From Auanema rhodensis (lineage: Eukaryota > Nematoda > Chromadorea > Rhabditida > Rhabditidae), in NCBI GenBank assembly GCA_964057225.1, contig CAXKVF010000085.1, forward strand, positions 124,001-188,000: DNA of 64,000 nt, given 5' to 3'. The notes under the pieces were generated by a model that ran no database searches, was not told the origin of the DNA, and worked only from the letters and a program-made list of their open reading frames with translations. The position numbers and the translations under genes were made by a program. Each line of letters starts with the position of its first letter. The stretch's first letter is position 1. Positions 12,321 through 25,344 of the stretch are shown here, piece after piece.

Positions 12321-14608
12321 TTTATGCTAATTAAATGTACACGTGATGTGCACTTGGTATGTAACTCGCTTCACGTGAAAGATAAAGAGATGCGGTTTTC
12401 AAAATTAGATTCCCCATGTCCATATTAGTCTAAAAACAAATTTTTATTGATATTGGTTCATGGTAACCATGACTTTGAAATTTACGTGAACTTTAATTTA
12501 TGCTAATTAAATGTACACGTGATGTGCACTTGGTATGTAACTCGCTTCACGTGAAAGATAAAGAGATGCGGTTTTCAAAATTAGATTCCCCATGTCCATA
12601 TTAGTCTAAAAACAAATTTTTATTGATATTGCTTCATGGTAACCATGACTTTGAAGTTTACGTGAACTTTAATTTATGCTAATTAAATGTACACGTGATG
12701 TGCACTTGGTATGTAACTCGCTTCACGTGAAAGATAAAGAGATGCGGTTTTCAAAATTAGATTCCCCATGTCCATATTAGTCTAAAAACAAATTTTTATT
12801 GATATTGGTTCATGGTAACCATGACTTTGAAATTTACGTGAACTTTAATTTATGCTAATTAAATGTACACGTGATGTGCACTTGGTATGTAACTCGCTTC
12901 ACGTGAAAGATAAAGAGATGCGGTTTTCAAAATTAGATTCCCCATGTCCATATTAGTCTAAAAACAAATTTTTATTGATATTGCTTCATGGTAACCATGA
13001 CTTTGAAATTTACGTGAACTTTAATTTATGCTAATTAAATGTACACGTGATGTGCACTTGGTATGTAACTCGCTTCACGTGAAAGATAAAGAGATGCGGT
13101 TTTCAAAATTAGATTCCCCATGTCCATATTAGTCTAAAAACAAATTTTTATTGATATTGCTTCATGGTAACCATGACTTTGAAGTTTACGTGAACTTTAA
13201 TTTATGCTAATTAAATGTACACGTGATGTGCACTTGGTATGTAACTCGCTTCACGTGAAAGATAAAGAGATGCGGTTTTCAAAATTAGATTCCCCATGTC
13301 CATATTAGTCTAAAAACAAATTTTTATTGATATTGGTTCATGGTAACCATGACTTTGAAATTTACGTGAACTTTAATTTATGCTAATTAAATGTACACGT
13401 GATGTGCACTTGGTATGTAACTCGCTTCACGTGAAAGATAAAGAGATGCGGTTTTCAAAATTAGATTCCCCATGTCCATATTAGTCTAAAAACAAATTTT
13501 TATTGATATTGGTTCATGGTAACCATGACTTTGAAATTTACGTGAACTTTAATTTATGCTAATTAAATGTACACGTGATGTGCACTTGGTATGTAACTCG
13601 CTTCACGTGAAAGATAAAGAGATGCGGTTTTCAAAATTAGATTCCCCATGTCCATATTAGTCTAAAAACAAATTTTTATTGATATTGCTTCATGGTAACC
13701 ATGACTTTGAAGTTTACGTGAACTTTAATTTATGCTAATTAAATGTACACGTGATGTGCACTTGGTATGTAACTCGCTTCACGTGAAAGATAAAGAGATG
13801 CGGTTTTCAAAATTAGATTCCCCATGTCCATATTAGTCTAAAAACAAATTTTTATTGATATTGGTTCATGGTAACCATGACTTTGAAATTTACGTGAACT
13901 TTAATTTATGCTAATTAAATGTACACGTGATGTGCACTTGGTATGTAACTCGCTTCACGTGAAAGATAAAGAGATGCGGTTTTCAAAATTAGATTCCCCA
14001 TGTCCATATTAGTCTAAAAACAAATTTTTATTGATATTGCTTCATGGTAACCATGACTTTGAAATTTACGTGAACTTTAATTTATGCTAATTAAATGTAC
14101 ACGTGATGTGCACTTGGTATGTAACTCGCTTCACGTGAAAGATAAAGAGATGCGGTTTTCAAAATTAGATTCCCCATGTCCATATTAGTCTAAAAACAAA
14201 TTTTTATTGATATTGCTTCATGGTAACCATGACTTTGAAGTTTACGTGAACTTTAATTTATGCTAATTAAATGTACACGTGATGTGCACTTGGTATGTAA
14301 CTCGCTTCACGTGAAAGATAAAGAGATGCGGTTTTCAAAATTAGATTCCCCATGTCCATATTAGTCTAAAAACAAATTTTTATTGATATTGGTTCATGGT
14401 AACCATGACTTTGAAATTTACGTGAACTTTAATTTATGTTAATTAAATGTACACGTGATGTGCACTTGGTATGTAACTCGCTTCACGTGAAAGATAAAGA
14501 GATGCGGTTTTCAAAATTAGATTCCCCATGTCCATATTAGTCTAAAAACACATTTTTATTGATATTGGTTCATGGTAACCATGACTTTGAAATTTACGTG
14601 AACTTTAA
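12321..14608 (+). repeat. 6-unit HOR (1,056 bp), two copies
   Basis: After a GGTT unit at 12321, the order GCTT+GAAG, GGTT, GCTT, GCTT+GAAG, GGTT, GGTT runs from 12497 to 13552 and repeats from 13553 to 14608. The last unit of copy 2 (14433) carries TATGTTAATT and AACACAT as private marks. Only column 136/160 barcodes define this repeat, so the assignment is less certain than for heavily barcoded blocks. Confidence 0.75.
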
Positions 14609-16368
14609 TTTATGCTAATTAAATGTACACGTGATGTGCACTTGGTATGTAACTCGCTTCACGTGAAAGATAAAAAGATGCGGTTTTCAAAATTAGATTC
14701 CCCATGTCCATATTAGTCTAAAAACAAATTTTTATTGATATTGGTTCATGTTAACCATGACTTTGAAATTTACGTGAACTTTAATTTATGCTAATTAAAT
14801 GTACACGTGATGTGCACTTGGTATGTAACTCGCTTCACGTGAAAGATAAAGAGATGCGGTTTTCAAAATTAGATTCCCCATGTCCATATTAGTCTAAAAA
14901 CAAATTTTTATTGATATTGGTTCATGGTAACCATGACTTTGAAATTTACGTGAACTTTAATTTATGCTAATTAAATGTACACGTGATGTGCACTTGGTAT
15001 GTAACTCGCTTCACGTGAAAGATAAAGAGATGCGGTTTTCAAAATTAGATTCCCCATGTCCATATTAGTCTAAAAACAAATTTTTATTGATATTGGTGCA
15101 TGGTAACCATGACTTTGAAATTTACGTGAACTTTAATTTATGCTAATTAAATGTACACGTGATGTGCACTTGGTATGTAACTCGCTTCACGTGAAAGATA
15201 AAGAAATGCGGTTTTCAAAATTAGATTCCCCATGTCCATATTAGTCTAAAAACAAATTTTTATTGATATTGGTTCATGGTAACCATGACTTTGAAATTTA
15301 CGTGAACTTTAATTTATGCTAATTAAATGTACACGTGATGTGCACTTGGTATGTAACTCGCTTCACGTGAAAGATAAAGAGATGCGGTTTTCAAAATTAG
15401 ATTCCCCATGTCCATATTAGTCTAAAAACAAATTTTTATTGATATTGGTTCATGGTAACCATGACTTTGAAATTTACGTGAACTTTAATTTATGCTAATT
15501 AAATGTACACGTGATGTGCACTTGGTATGTAACTCGCTTCACGTGAAAGATAAAGAGATGCGGTTTTCAAAATTAGATTCCCCATGTCCATATTAGTCTA
15601 AAAACAAATTTTTATTGATATTGCTTCATGGTAACCATGACTTTGAAATTTACGTGAACTTTAATTTATGCTAATTAAATGTACACGTGATGTGCACTTG
15701 GTATGTAACTCGCTTCACGTGAAAGATAAAGAGATGAGGTTTTCAAAATTAGATTCCCCATGTCCATATTAGTCTAAAAACAAATTTTTATTGATATTGG
15801 TTCATGGTAACCATGACTTTGAAATTTACGTGAACTTTAATTTATGCTAATTAAATGTACACGTGATGTGCACTTGGTATGTAACTCGCTTCACGTGAAA
15901 GATAAAGAGATGCGGTTTTCAAAATTAGATTCCCCATGTCCATATTAGTCTAAAAACAAATTTTTATTGATATTGCTTCATGGTAACCATGACTTTGAAA
16001 TTTACGTGAACTTTAATTTATGCTAATTAAATGTACACGTGATGTGCACTTGGTATGTAACTCGCTTCACGTGAAAGATAAAGAGATGCGGTTTTCAAAA
16101 TTAGATTCCCCATGTCCATATTAGTCTAAAAACAAATTTTTATTGATATTGGTTCATGGTAACCATGACTTTGAAATTTACGTGAACTTTAATTTATGCT
16201 AATTAAATGTACACGTGATGTGCACTTGGTATGTAACTCGCTTCACGTGAAAGATAAAGAGATGCGGTTTTCAAAATTAGATTCCCCATGTCCATATTAG
16301 TCTAAAAACAAATTTTTATTGATATTGGTTCATGGTAACCATGACTTTGAAATTTACGTGAACTTTAA
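14609..16368 (+). repeat. Mixed block, units 84-93
   Basis: Ten units lack an evident repeating order. The first (14609) has TAAAAAGATG and a CATGTTAACC change that damages the 15-bp dyad. A GGTG unit followed by a 69A unit (14961-15312) resembles pairs seen at 4577, 19537 and 22705. GATGAGG near 15734 loses the CpG at column 73. Nothing but satellite is present. Confidence 0.8.
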
Positions 16369-17072
16369 TTTATGCTAATTAAATGTACACGTGATGTGCA
16401 CTTGGTATGTAACTCGCTTCACGTGAAAGATAAAGAGATGCGGTTTTCAAAATTAGATTCCTCATGTCCATATTAGTCTAAAAACAAATTTTTATTGATA
16501 TTGGTGCATGGTAACCATGACTTTGAAATTTACGTGAACTTTAATTTATGCTTATTAAATGTACACGTGATGTGCACTTGGTATGTAACTCGCTTCACGT
16601 GAAAGATAAAGAAATGCGGTTTTCAAAATTAGATTCCCCATGTCCATATTAGTCTAAAAACAAATTTTTATTGATATTGGTTCATGGTAACCATGACTTT
16701 GAAATTTACGTGAACTTTAATTTATGCTAATTAAATGTACACGTGATGTGCACTTGGTATGTAACTCGCTTCACGTGAAAGATAAAGAGATGCGGTTTTC
16801 AAAAATAGATTCCCCATGTCCATATTAGTCTAAAAACAAATTTTTATTGATATTGGTTCATGGTAACCATGACTTTGAAATTTACGTGAACTTTAATTTA
16901 TGCTAATTAAATGTACACGTGATGTGCACTTGGTATGTAACTTGCTTCACGTGAAAGATAAAGAGATGCGGTTTTCAAAATTAGATTCCCCATGTCCATA
17001 TTAGTCTAAAAACAAATTTTTATTGATATTGGTTCATGGTAACCATGACTTTGAAATTTACGTGAACTTTAA
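16369..17072 (+). repeat. Diverged copy of the 4-unit repeat seen at 23.8-25.2 kb
   Basis: The units are CCTC+GGTG (16369), CTTATT+69A (16545), AAAAATAG (16721) and a GGTT unit with AACTTGC (16897). The same order occurs at 23761-24464 and 24465-25168. The distance to the first of these is 7,392 bp (42 units). The AACTTGC mark is private here. Confidence 0.85.
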
Positions 17073-20000
17073 TTTATGCTAATTAAATGTACACGTGATG
17101 TGCACTTGGTATGTAACTCGCTTCACGTGAAAGATAAAGAGATGCGGTTTTCAAAATTAGATTCCTCATGTCCATATTAGTCTAAAAACAAATTTTTATT
17201 GATATTGGTGCATGGTAACCATGACTTTGAAATTTACGTGAACTTTAATTTATGTTAATTAAATGTACACGTGATGTGCACTTGGTATGTAACTCGCTTC
17301 ACGTGAAAGATAAAGAGATGCGGTTTTCAAAATTAGATTCCCCATGTCCATATTAGTCTAAAAACAAATTTTTATTGATATTGCTTCATGGTAACCATGA
17401 CTTTGAAGTTTACGTGAACTTTAATTTATGCTAATTAAATGTACACGTGATGTGCACTTGGTATGTAACTCGCTTCACGTGAAAGATAAAGAGATGCGGT
17501 TTTCAAAATTAGATTCCCCATGTCCATATTAGTCTAAAAACAAATTTTTATTGATATTGCTTCATGGTAACCATGACTTTGAAGTTTACGTGAACTTTAA
17601 TTTATGCTAATTAAATGTACACGTGATGTGCACTTGGTATGTAACTCGCTTCACGTGAAAGATAAAGAGATGCGGTTTTCAAAATTAGATTCCTCATGTC
17701 CATATTAGTCTAAAAACAAATTTTTATTGATATTGGTTCATGGTAACCATGACTTTGAAATTTACGTGAACTTTAATTTATGCTAATTAAATGTACACGT
17801 GATGTGCACTTGGTATGTAACTCGCTTCACGTGAAAGATAAAGAGATGCGGTTTTCAAAATTAGATTCCCCATGTCCATATTAGTCTAAAAACAAATTTT
17901 TATTGATATTGCTTCATGGTAACCATGACTTTGAAATTTACGTGAACTTTAATTTATGCTAATTAAATGTACACGTGATGTGCACTTGGTATGTAACTCG
18001 CTTCACGTGAAAGATAAAGAGATGCGGTTTTCAAAATTAGATTCCCCATGTCCATATTAGTCTAAAAACAAATTTTTATTGATATTGCTTCATGGTAACC
18101 ATGACTTTGAAGTTTACGTGAACTTTAATTTATGCTAATTAAATGTACACGTGATGTGCACTTGGTATGTAACTCGCTTCACGTGAAAGATAAAGAGATG
18201 CGGTTTCCAAAATTAGATTCCCCATGTCCATATTAGTCTAAAAACAAATTTTTATTGATATTGGTTCATGGTAACCATGACTTTGAAATTTACGTGAACT
18301 TTAATTTATGCTAATTAAATGTACACGTGATGTGCACTTGGTATGTAACTCGCTTCACGTGAAAGATAAAGAGATGCGGTTTTCAAAATTAGATTCCTCA
18401 TGTCCATATTAGTCTAAAAACAAATTTTTATTGATATTGGTGCATGGTAACCATGACTTTGAAATTTACGTGAACTTTAATTTATGTTAATTAAATGTAC
18501 ACGTGATGTGCACTTGGTATGTAACTCGCTTCACGTGAAAGATAAAGAGATGCGGTTTTCAAAATTAGATTCCCCATGTCCATATTAGTCTAAAAACAAA
18601 TTTTTATTGATATTGCTTCATGGTAACCATGACTTTGAAGTTTACGTGAACTTTAATTTATGCTAATTAAATGTACACGTGATGTGCACTTGGTATGTAA
18701 CTCGCTTCACGTGAAAGATAAAGAGATGCGGTTTTCAAAATTAGATTCCCCATGTCCATATTAGTCTAAAAACAAATTTTTATTGATATTGCTTCATGGT
18801 AACCATGACTTTGAAGTTTACGTGAACTTTAATTTATGCTAATTAAATGTACACGTGATGTGCACTTGGTATGTAACTCGCTTCACGTGAAAGATAAAGA
18901 GATGCGGTTTTCAAAATTAGATTCCTCATGTCCATATTAGTCTAAAAACAAATTTTTATTGATATTGGTTCATGGTAACCATGACTTTGAAATTTACGTG
19001 AACTTTAATTTATGCTAATTAAATGTACACGTGATGTGCACTTGGTATGTAACTCGCTTCACGTGAAAGATAAAGAGATGCGGTTTTCAAAATTAGATTC
19101 CCCATGTCCATATTAGTCTAAAAACAAATTTTTATTGATATTGCTTCATGGTAACCATGACTTTGAAATTTACGTGAACTTTAATTTATGCTAATTAAAT
19201 GTACACGTGATGTGCACTTGGTATGTAACTCGCTTCACGTGAAAGATAAAGAGATGCGGTTTTCAAAATTAGATTCCCCATTTCCATATTAGTCTAAAAA
19301 CAAATTTTTATTGATATTGCTTCATGGTAACCATGACTTTGAAGTTTACGTGAACTTTAATTTATGCTAATTAAATGTACACGTGATGTGCACTTGGTAT
19401 GTAACTCGCTTCACGTGAAAGATAAAGAGATGCGGTTTTCAAAATTAGATTCCCCATGTCCATATTAGTCTAAAAACAAATTTTTATTGATATTGGTTCA
19501 TGGTAACCATGACTTTGAAATTTACGTGAACTTTAATTTATGCTAATTAAATGTACACGTGATGTGCACTTGGTATGTAACTCGCTTCACGTGAAAGATA
19601 AAGAGATGCGGTTTTCAAAATTAGATTCCCCATGTCCATATTAGTCTAAAAACAAATTTTTATTGATATTGGTGCATGGTAACCATGACTTTGAAATTTA
19701 CGTGAACTTTAATTTATGCTAATTAAATGTACACGTGATGTGCACTTGGTATGTAACTCGCTTCACGTGAAAGATAAAGAAATGCGGTTTTCAAAATTAG
19801 ATTCCCCATGTCCATATTAGTCTAAAAACAAATTTTTATTGATATTGGTTCATGGTAACCATGACTTTGAAATTTACGTGAACTTTAATTTATGCTAATT
19901 AAATGTACACGTGATGTGCACTTGGTATGTAACTCGCTTCACGTGAAAGATAAAGAGATGCGGTTTTCAAAATTAGATTCCCCATGTCCATATTAGTCTA

Positions 20001-22704
20001 AAAACAAATTTTTATTGATATTGCTTCATGGTAACCATGACTTTGAAGTTTACGTGAACTTTAATTTATGCTAATTAAATGTACACGTGATGTGCACTTG
20101 GTATGTAACTCGCTTCACGTGAAAGATAAAGAGATGCGGTTTTCAAAATTAGATTCCTCATGTCCATATTAGTCTAAAAACAAATTTTTATTGATATTGG
20201 TTCATGGTAACCATGACTTTGAAATTTACGTGAACTTTAATTTATGCTAATTAAATGTACACGTGATGTGCACTTGGTATGTAACTCGCTTCACGTGAAA
20301 GATAAAGAGATGCGGTTTTCAAAATTAGATTCCCCATGTCCATATTAGTCTAAAAACAAATTTTTATTGATATTGCTTCATGGTAACCATGACTTTGAAA
20401 TTTACGTGAACTTTAATTTATGCTAATTAAATGTACACGTGATGTGCACTTGGTATGTAACTCGCTTCACGTGAAAGATAAAGAGATGCGGTTTTCAAAA
20501 TTAGATTCCCCATGTCCATATTAGTCTAAAAACAAATTTTTATTGATATTGCTTCATGGTAACCATGACTTTGAAGTTTACGTGAACTTTAATTTATGCT
20601 AATTAAATGTACACGTGATGTGCACTTGGTATGTAACTCGCTTCACGTGAAAGATAAAGAGATGCGGTTTCCAAAATTAGATTCCCCATGTCCATATTAG
20701 TCTAAAAACAAATTTTTATTGATATTGGTTCATGGTAACCATGACTTTGAAATTTACGTGAACTTTAATTTATGCTAATTAAATGTACACGTGATGTGCA
20801 CTTGGTATGTAACTCGCTTCACGTGAAAGATAAAGAGATGCGGTTTTCAAAATTAGATTCCTCATGTCCATATTAGTCTAAAAACAAATTTTTATTGATA
20901 TTGGTGCATGGTAACCATGACTTTGAAATTTACGTGAACTTTAATTTATGTTAATTAAATGTACACGTGATGTGCACTTGGTATGTAACTCGCTTCACGT
21001 GAAAGATAAAGAGATGCGGTTTTCAAAATTAGATTCCCCATGTCCATATTAGTCTAAAAACAAATTTTTATTGATATTGCTTCATGGTAACCATGACTTT
21101 GAAGTTTACGTGAACTTTAATTTATGCTAATTAAATGTACACGTGATGTGCACTTGGTATGTAACTCGCTTCACGTGAAAGATAAAGAGATGCGGTTTTC
21201 AAAATTAGATTCCCCATGTCCATATTAGTCTAAAAACAAATTTTTATTGATATTGCTTCATGGTAACCATGACTTTGAAGTTTACGTGAACTTTAATTTA
21301 TGCTAATTAAATGTACACGTGATGTGCACTTGGTATGTAACTCGCTTCACGTGAAAGATAAAGAGATGCGGTTTTCAAAATTAGATTCCTCATGTCCATA
21401 TTAGTCTAAAAACAAATTTTTATTGATATTGGTTCATGGTAACCATGACTTTGAAATTTACGTGAACTTTAATTTATGCTAATTAAATGTACACGTGATG
21501 TGCACTTGGTATGTAACTCGCTTCACGTGAAAGATAAAGAGATGCGGTTTTCAAAATTAGATTCCCCATGTCCATATTAGTCTAAAAACAAATTTTTATT
21601 GATATTGCTTCATGGTAACCATGACTTTGAAATTTACGTGAACTTTAATTTATGCTAATTAAATGTACACGTGATGTGCACTTGGTATGTAACTCGCTTC
21701 ACGTGAAAGATAAAGAGATGCGGTTTTCAAAATTAGATTCCCCATTTCCATATTAGTCTAAAAACAAATTTTTATTGATATTGCTTCATGGTAACCATGA
21801 CTTTGAAGTTTACGTGAACTTTAATTTATGCTAATTAAATGTACACGTGATGTGCACTTGGTATGTAACTCGCTTCACGTGAAAGATAAAGAGATGCGGT
21901 TTTCAAAATTAGATTCCCCATGTCCATATTAGTCTAAAAACAAATTTTTATTGATATTGGTTCATGGTAACCATGACTTTGAAATTTACGTGAACTTTAA
22001 TTTATGCTAATTAAATGTACACGTGATGTGCACTTGGTATGTAACTCGCTTCACGTGAAAGATAAAGAGATGCGGTTTTCAAAATTAGATTCCCCATGTC
22101 CATATTAGTCTAAAAACAAATTTTTATTGATATTGGTGCATGGTAACCATGACTTTGAAATTTACGTGAACTTTAATTTATGCTAATTAAATGTACACGT
22201 GATGTGCACTTGGTATGTAACTCGCTTCACGTGAAAGATAAAGAAATGCGGTTTTCAAAATTAGATTCCCCATGTCCATATTAGTCTAAAAACAAATTTT
22301 TATTGATATTGGTTCATGGTAACCATGACTTTGAAATTTACGTGAACTTTAATTTATGCTAATTAAATGTACACGTGATGTGCACTTGGTATGTAACTCG
22401 CTTCACGTGAAAGATAAAGAGATGCGGTTTTCAAAATTAGATTCCCCATGTCCATATTAGTCTAAAAACAAATTTTTATTGATATTGCTTCATGGTAACC
22501 ATGACTTTGAAGTTTACGTGAACTTTAATTTATGCTAATTAAATGTACACGTGATGTGCACTTGGTATGTAACTCGCTTCACGTGAAAGATAAAGAGATG
22601 CGGTTTTCAAAATTAGATTCCTCATGTCCATATTAGTCTAAAAACAAATTTTTATTGATATTGGTTCATGGTAACCATGACTTTGAAATTTACGTGAACT
22701 TTAA
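17073..22704 (+). repeat. 7-unit cycle organised as a 14-unit HOR (2,464 bp)
   Basis: Copy 1 is 17601-20064, copy 2 is 20065-22528, and one further unit begins a third copy. Marks repeat at 2,464 bp spacing: TTTCC at 18201 and 20665, TATGTTAATT at 18483 and 20947, CATTTCC at 19281 and 21745, and 69A units at 19713 and 22177. Inside it a 7-unit cycle is visible (TATGTTAATT at 17251 and 18483 are 1,232 bp apart; CCTC+GGTT units at 17601, 18833, 20065, 21297 and 22529). The 14-unit repeat is therefore a dimer of two diverged 7-unit blocks. The first block (17073-17600) precedes the first full copy. Confidence 0.93.
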
Positions 22705-23760
22705 TTTATGCTAATTAAATGTACACGTGATGTGCACTTGGTATGTAACTCGCTTCACGTGAAAGATAAAGAGATGCGGTTTTCAAAATTAGATTCCCCA
22801 TGTCCATATTAGTCTAAAAACAAATTTTTATTGATATTGGTGCATGGTAACCATGACTTTGAAATTTACGTGAACTTTAATTTATGCTAATTAAATGTAC
22901 ACGTGATGTGCACTTGGTATGTAACTCGCTTCACGTGAAAGATAAAGAAATGCGGTTTTCAAAATTAGATTCCCCATGTCCATATTAGTCTAAAAACAAA
23001 TTTTTATTGATATTGGTTCATGGTAACCATGACTTTGAAATTTACGTGAACTTTAATTTATGCTAATTAAATGTACACGTGATGTGCACTTGGTATGTAA
23101 CTCGCTTCACGTGAAAGATAAAGAGATGCGGTTTTCAAAATTAGATTCCCCATGTCCATATTAGTCTAAAAACAAATTTTTATTGATATTGGTTCATGGT
23201 AACCATGACTTTGAAATTTACGTGAACTTTAATTTATGCTAATTAAATGTACACGTGATGTGCACTTGGTATGTAACTCGCTTCACGTGAAAGATAAAGA
23301 GATGCGGTTTTCAAAATTAGATTCCCCATGTCCATATTAGTCTAAAAACAAATTTTTATTGATATTGCTTCATGGTAACCATGACTTTGAAATTTACGTG
23401 AACTTTAATTTATGCTAATTAAATGTACACGTGATGTGCACTTGGTATGTAACTCGCTTCACGTGAAAGATAAAGAGATGCGGTTTTCAAAATTAGATTC
23501 CCCATGTCCATATTAGTCTAAAAACAAATTTTTATTGATATTGGTTCATGGTAACCATGACTTTGAAATTTACGTGAACTTTAATTTATGCTAATTAAAT
23601 GTACACGTGATGTGCACTTGGTATGTAACTCGCTTCACGTGAAAGATAAAGAGATGCGGTTTTCAAAATTAGATTCCCCATGTCCATATTAGTCTAAAAA
23701 CAAATTTTTATTGATATTGGTTCATGGTAACCATGACTTTGAAATTTACGTGAACTTTAA
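22705..23760 (+). repeat. Mixed block, units 130-135
   Basis: A GGTG unit (22705) and a 69A unit (22881) repeat the pair found at 19537-19888 and 22001-22352. They are followed by GGTT (23057), GCTT (23233) and two GGTT units. This looks like a truncated end of the 14-unit structure joined to unmarked units. Confidence 0.75.
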
Positions 23761-25344
23761 TTTATGCTAATTAAATGTACACGTGATGTGCACTTGGTAT
23801 GTAACTCGCTTCACGTGAAAGATAAAGAGATGCGGTTTTCAAAATTAGATTCCTCATGTCCATATTAGTCTAAAAACAAATTTTTATTGATATTGGTGCA
23901 TGGTAACCATGACTTTGAAATTTACGTGAACTTTAATTTATGCTTATTAAATGTACACGTGATGTGCACTTGGTATGTAACTCGCTTCACGTGAAAGATA
24001 AAGAAATGCGGTTTTCAAAATTAGATTCCCCATGTCCATATTAGTCTAAAAACAAATTTTTATTGATATTGGTTCATGGTAACCATGACCTTGAAATTTA
24101 CGTGAACTTTAATTTATGCTAATTAAATGTACACGTGATGTGCACTTGGTATGTAACTCGCTTCACGTGAAAGATAAAGAGATGCGGTTTTCAAAAATAG
24201 ATTCCCCATGTCCATATTAGTCTAAAAACAAATTTTTATTGATATTGGTTCATGGTAACCATGACTTTGAAATTTACGTGAACTTTAATTTATGCTAATT
24301 AAATGTACACGTGATGTGCACTTGGTATGTAACTCGCTTCACGTGAAAGATAAAGAGATGCGGTTTTCAAAATTAGATTCCCCATGTCCATATTAGTCTA
24401 AAAACAAATTTTTATTGATATTGGTTCATGGTAACCATGACTTTGAAATTTACGTGAACTTTAATTTATGCTAATTAAATGTACACGTGATGTGCACTTG
24501 GTATGTAACTCGCTTCACGTGAAAGATAAAGAGATGCGGTTTTCAAAATTAGATTCCTCATGTCCATATTAGTCTAAAAACAAATTTTTATTGATATTGG
24601 TGCATGGTAACCATGACTTTGAAATTTACGTGAACTTTAATTTATGCTTATTAAATGTACACGTGATGTGCACTTGGTATGTAACTCGCTTCACGTGAAA
24701 GATAAAGAAATGCGGTTTTCAAAATTAGATTCCCCATGTCCATATTAGTCTAAAAACAAATTTTTATTGATATTGGTTCATGGTAACCATGACTTTGAAA
24801 TTTACGTGAACTTTAATTTATGCTAATTAAATGTACACGTGATGTGCACTTGGTATGTAACTCGCTTCACGTGAAAGATAAAGAGATGCGGTTTTCAAAA
24901 ATAGATTCCCCATGTCCATATTAGTCTAAAAACAAATTTTTATTGATATTGGTTCATGGTAACCATGACTTTGAAATTTACGTGAACTTTAATTTATGCT
25001 AATTAAATGTACACGTGATGTGCACTTGGTATGTAACTCGCTTCACGTGAAAGATAAAGAGATGCGGTTTTCAAAATTAGATTCCCCATGTCCATATTAG
25101 TCTAAAAACAAATTTTTATTGATATTGGTTCATGGTAACCATGACTTTGAAATTTACGTGAACTTTAATTTATGCTAATTAAATGTACACGTGATGTGCA
25201 CTTGGTATGTAACTCGCTTCACGTGAAAGATAAAGAGATGCGGTTTTCAAAATTAGATGCCACATGTCCATATTAGTCTAAAAACAAATGTTTATTGATA
25301 TTGCTTCATGGTAACCATGACTTTGAAATTTACGTGAACTTTAA
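23761..25344 (+). repeat. 4-unit HOR (704 bp), two copies, plus one A-type unit
   Basis: Copy 1 (23761-24464) and copy 2 (24465-25168) share CCTC+GGTG, CTTATT+69A, AAAAATAG, plain GGTT. CTTATT marks at 23943 and 24647 and AAAAATAG marks at 24191 and 24895 are both 704 bp apart. A private GACCTTG occurs near 24088. The unit at 25169 is an A-type unit (GATGCCAC with ATGTTT and GCTT), separated from the A units at 5-10 kb. Confidence 0.92.
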
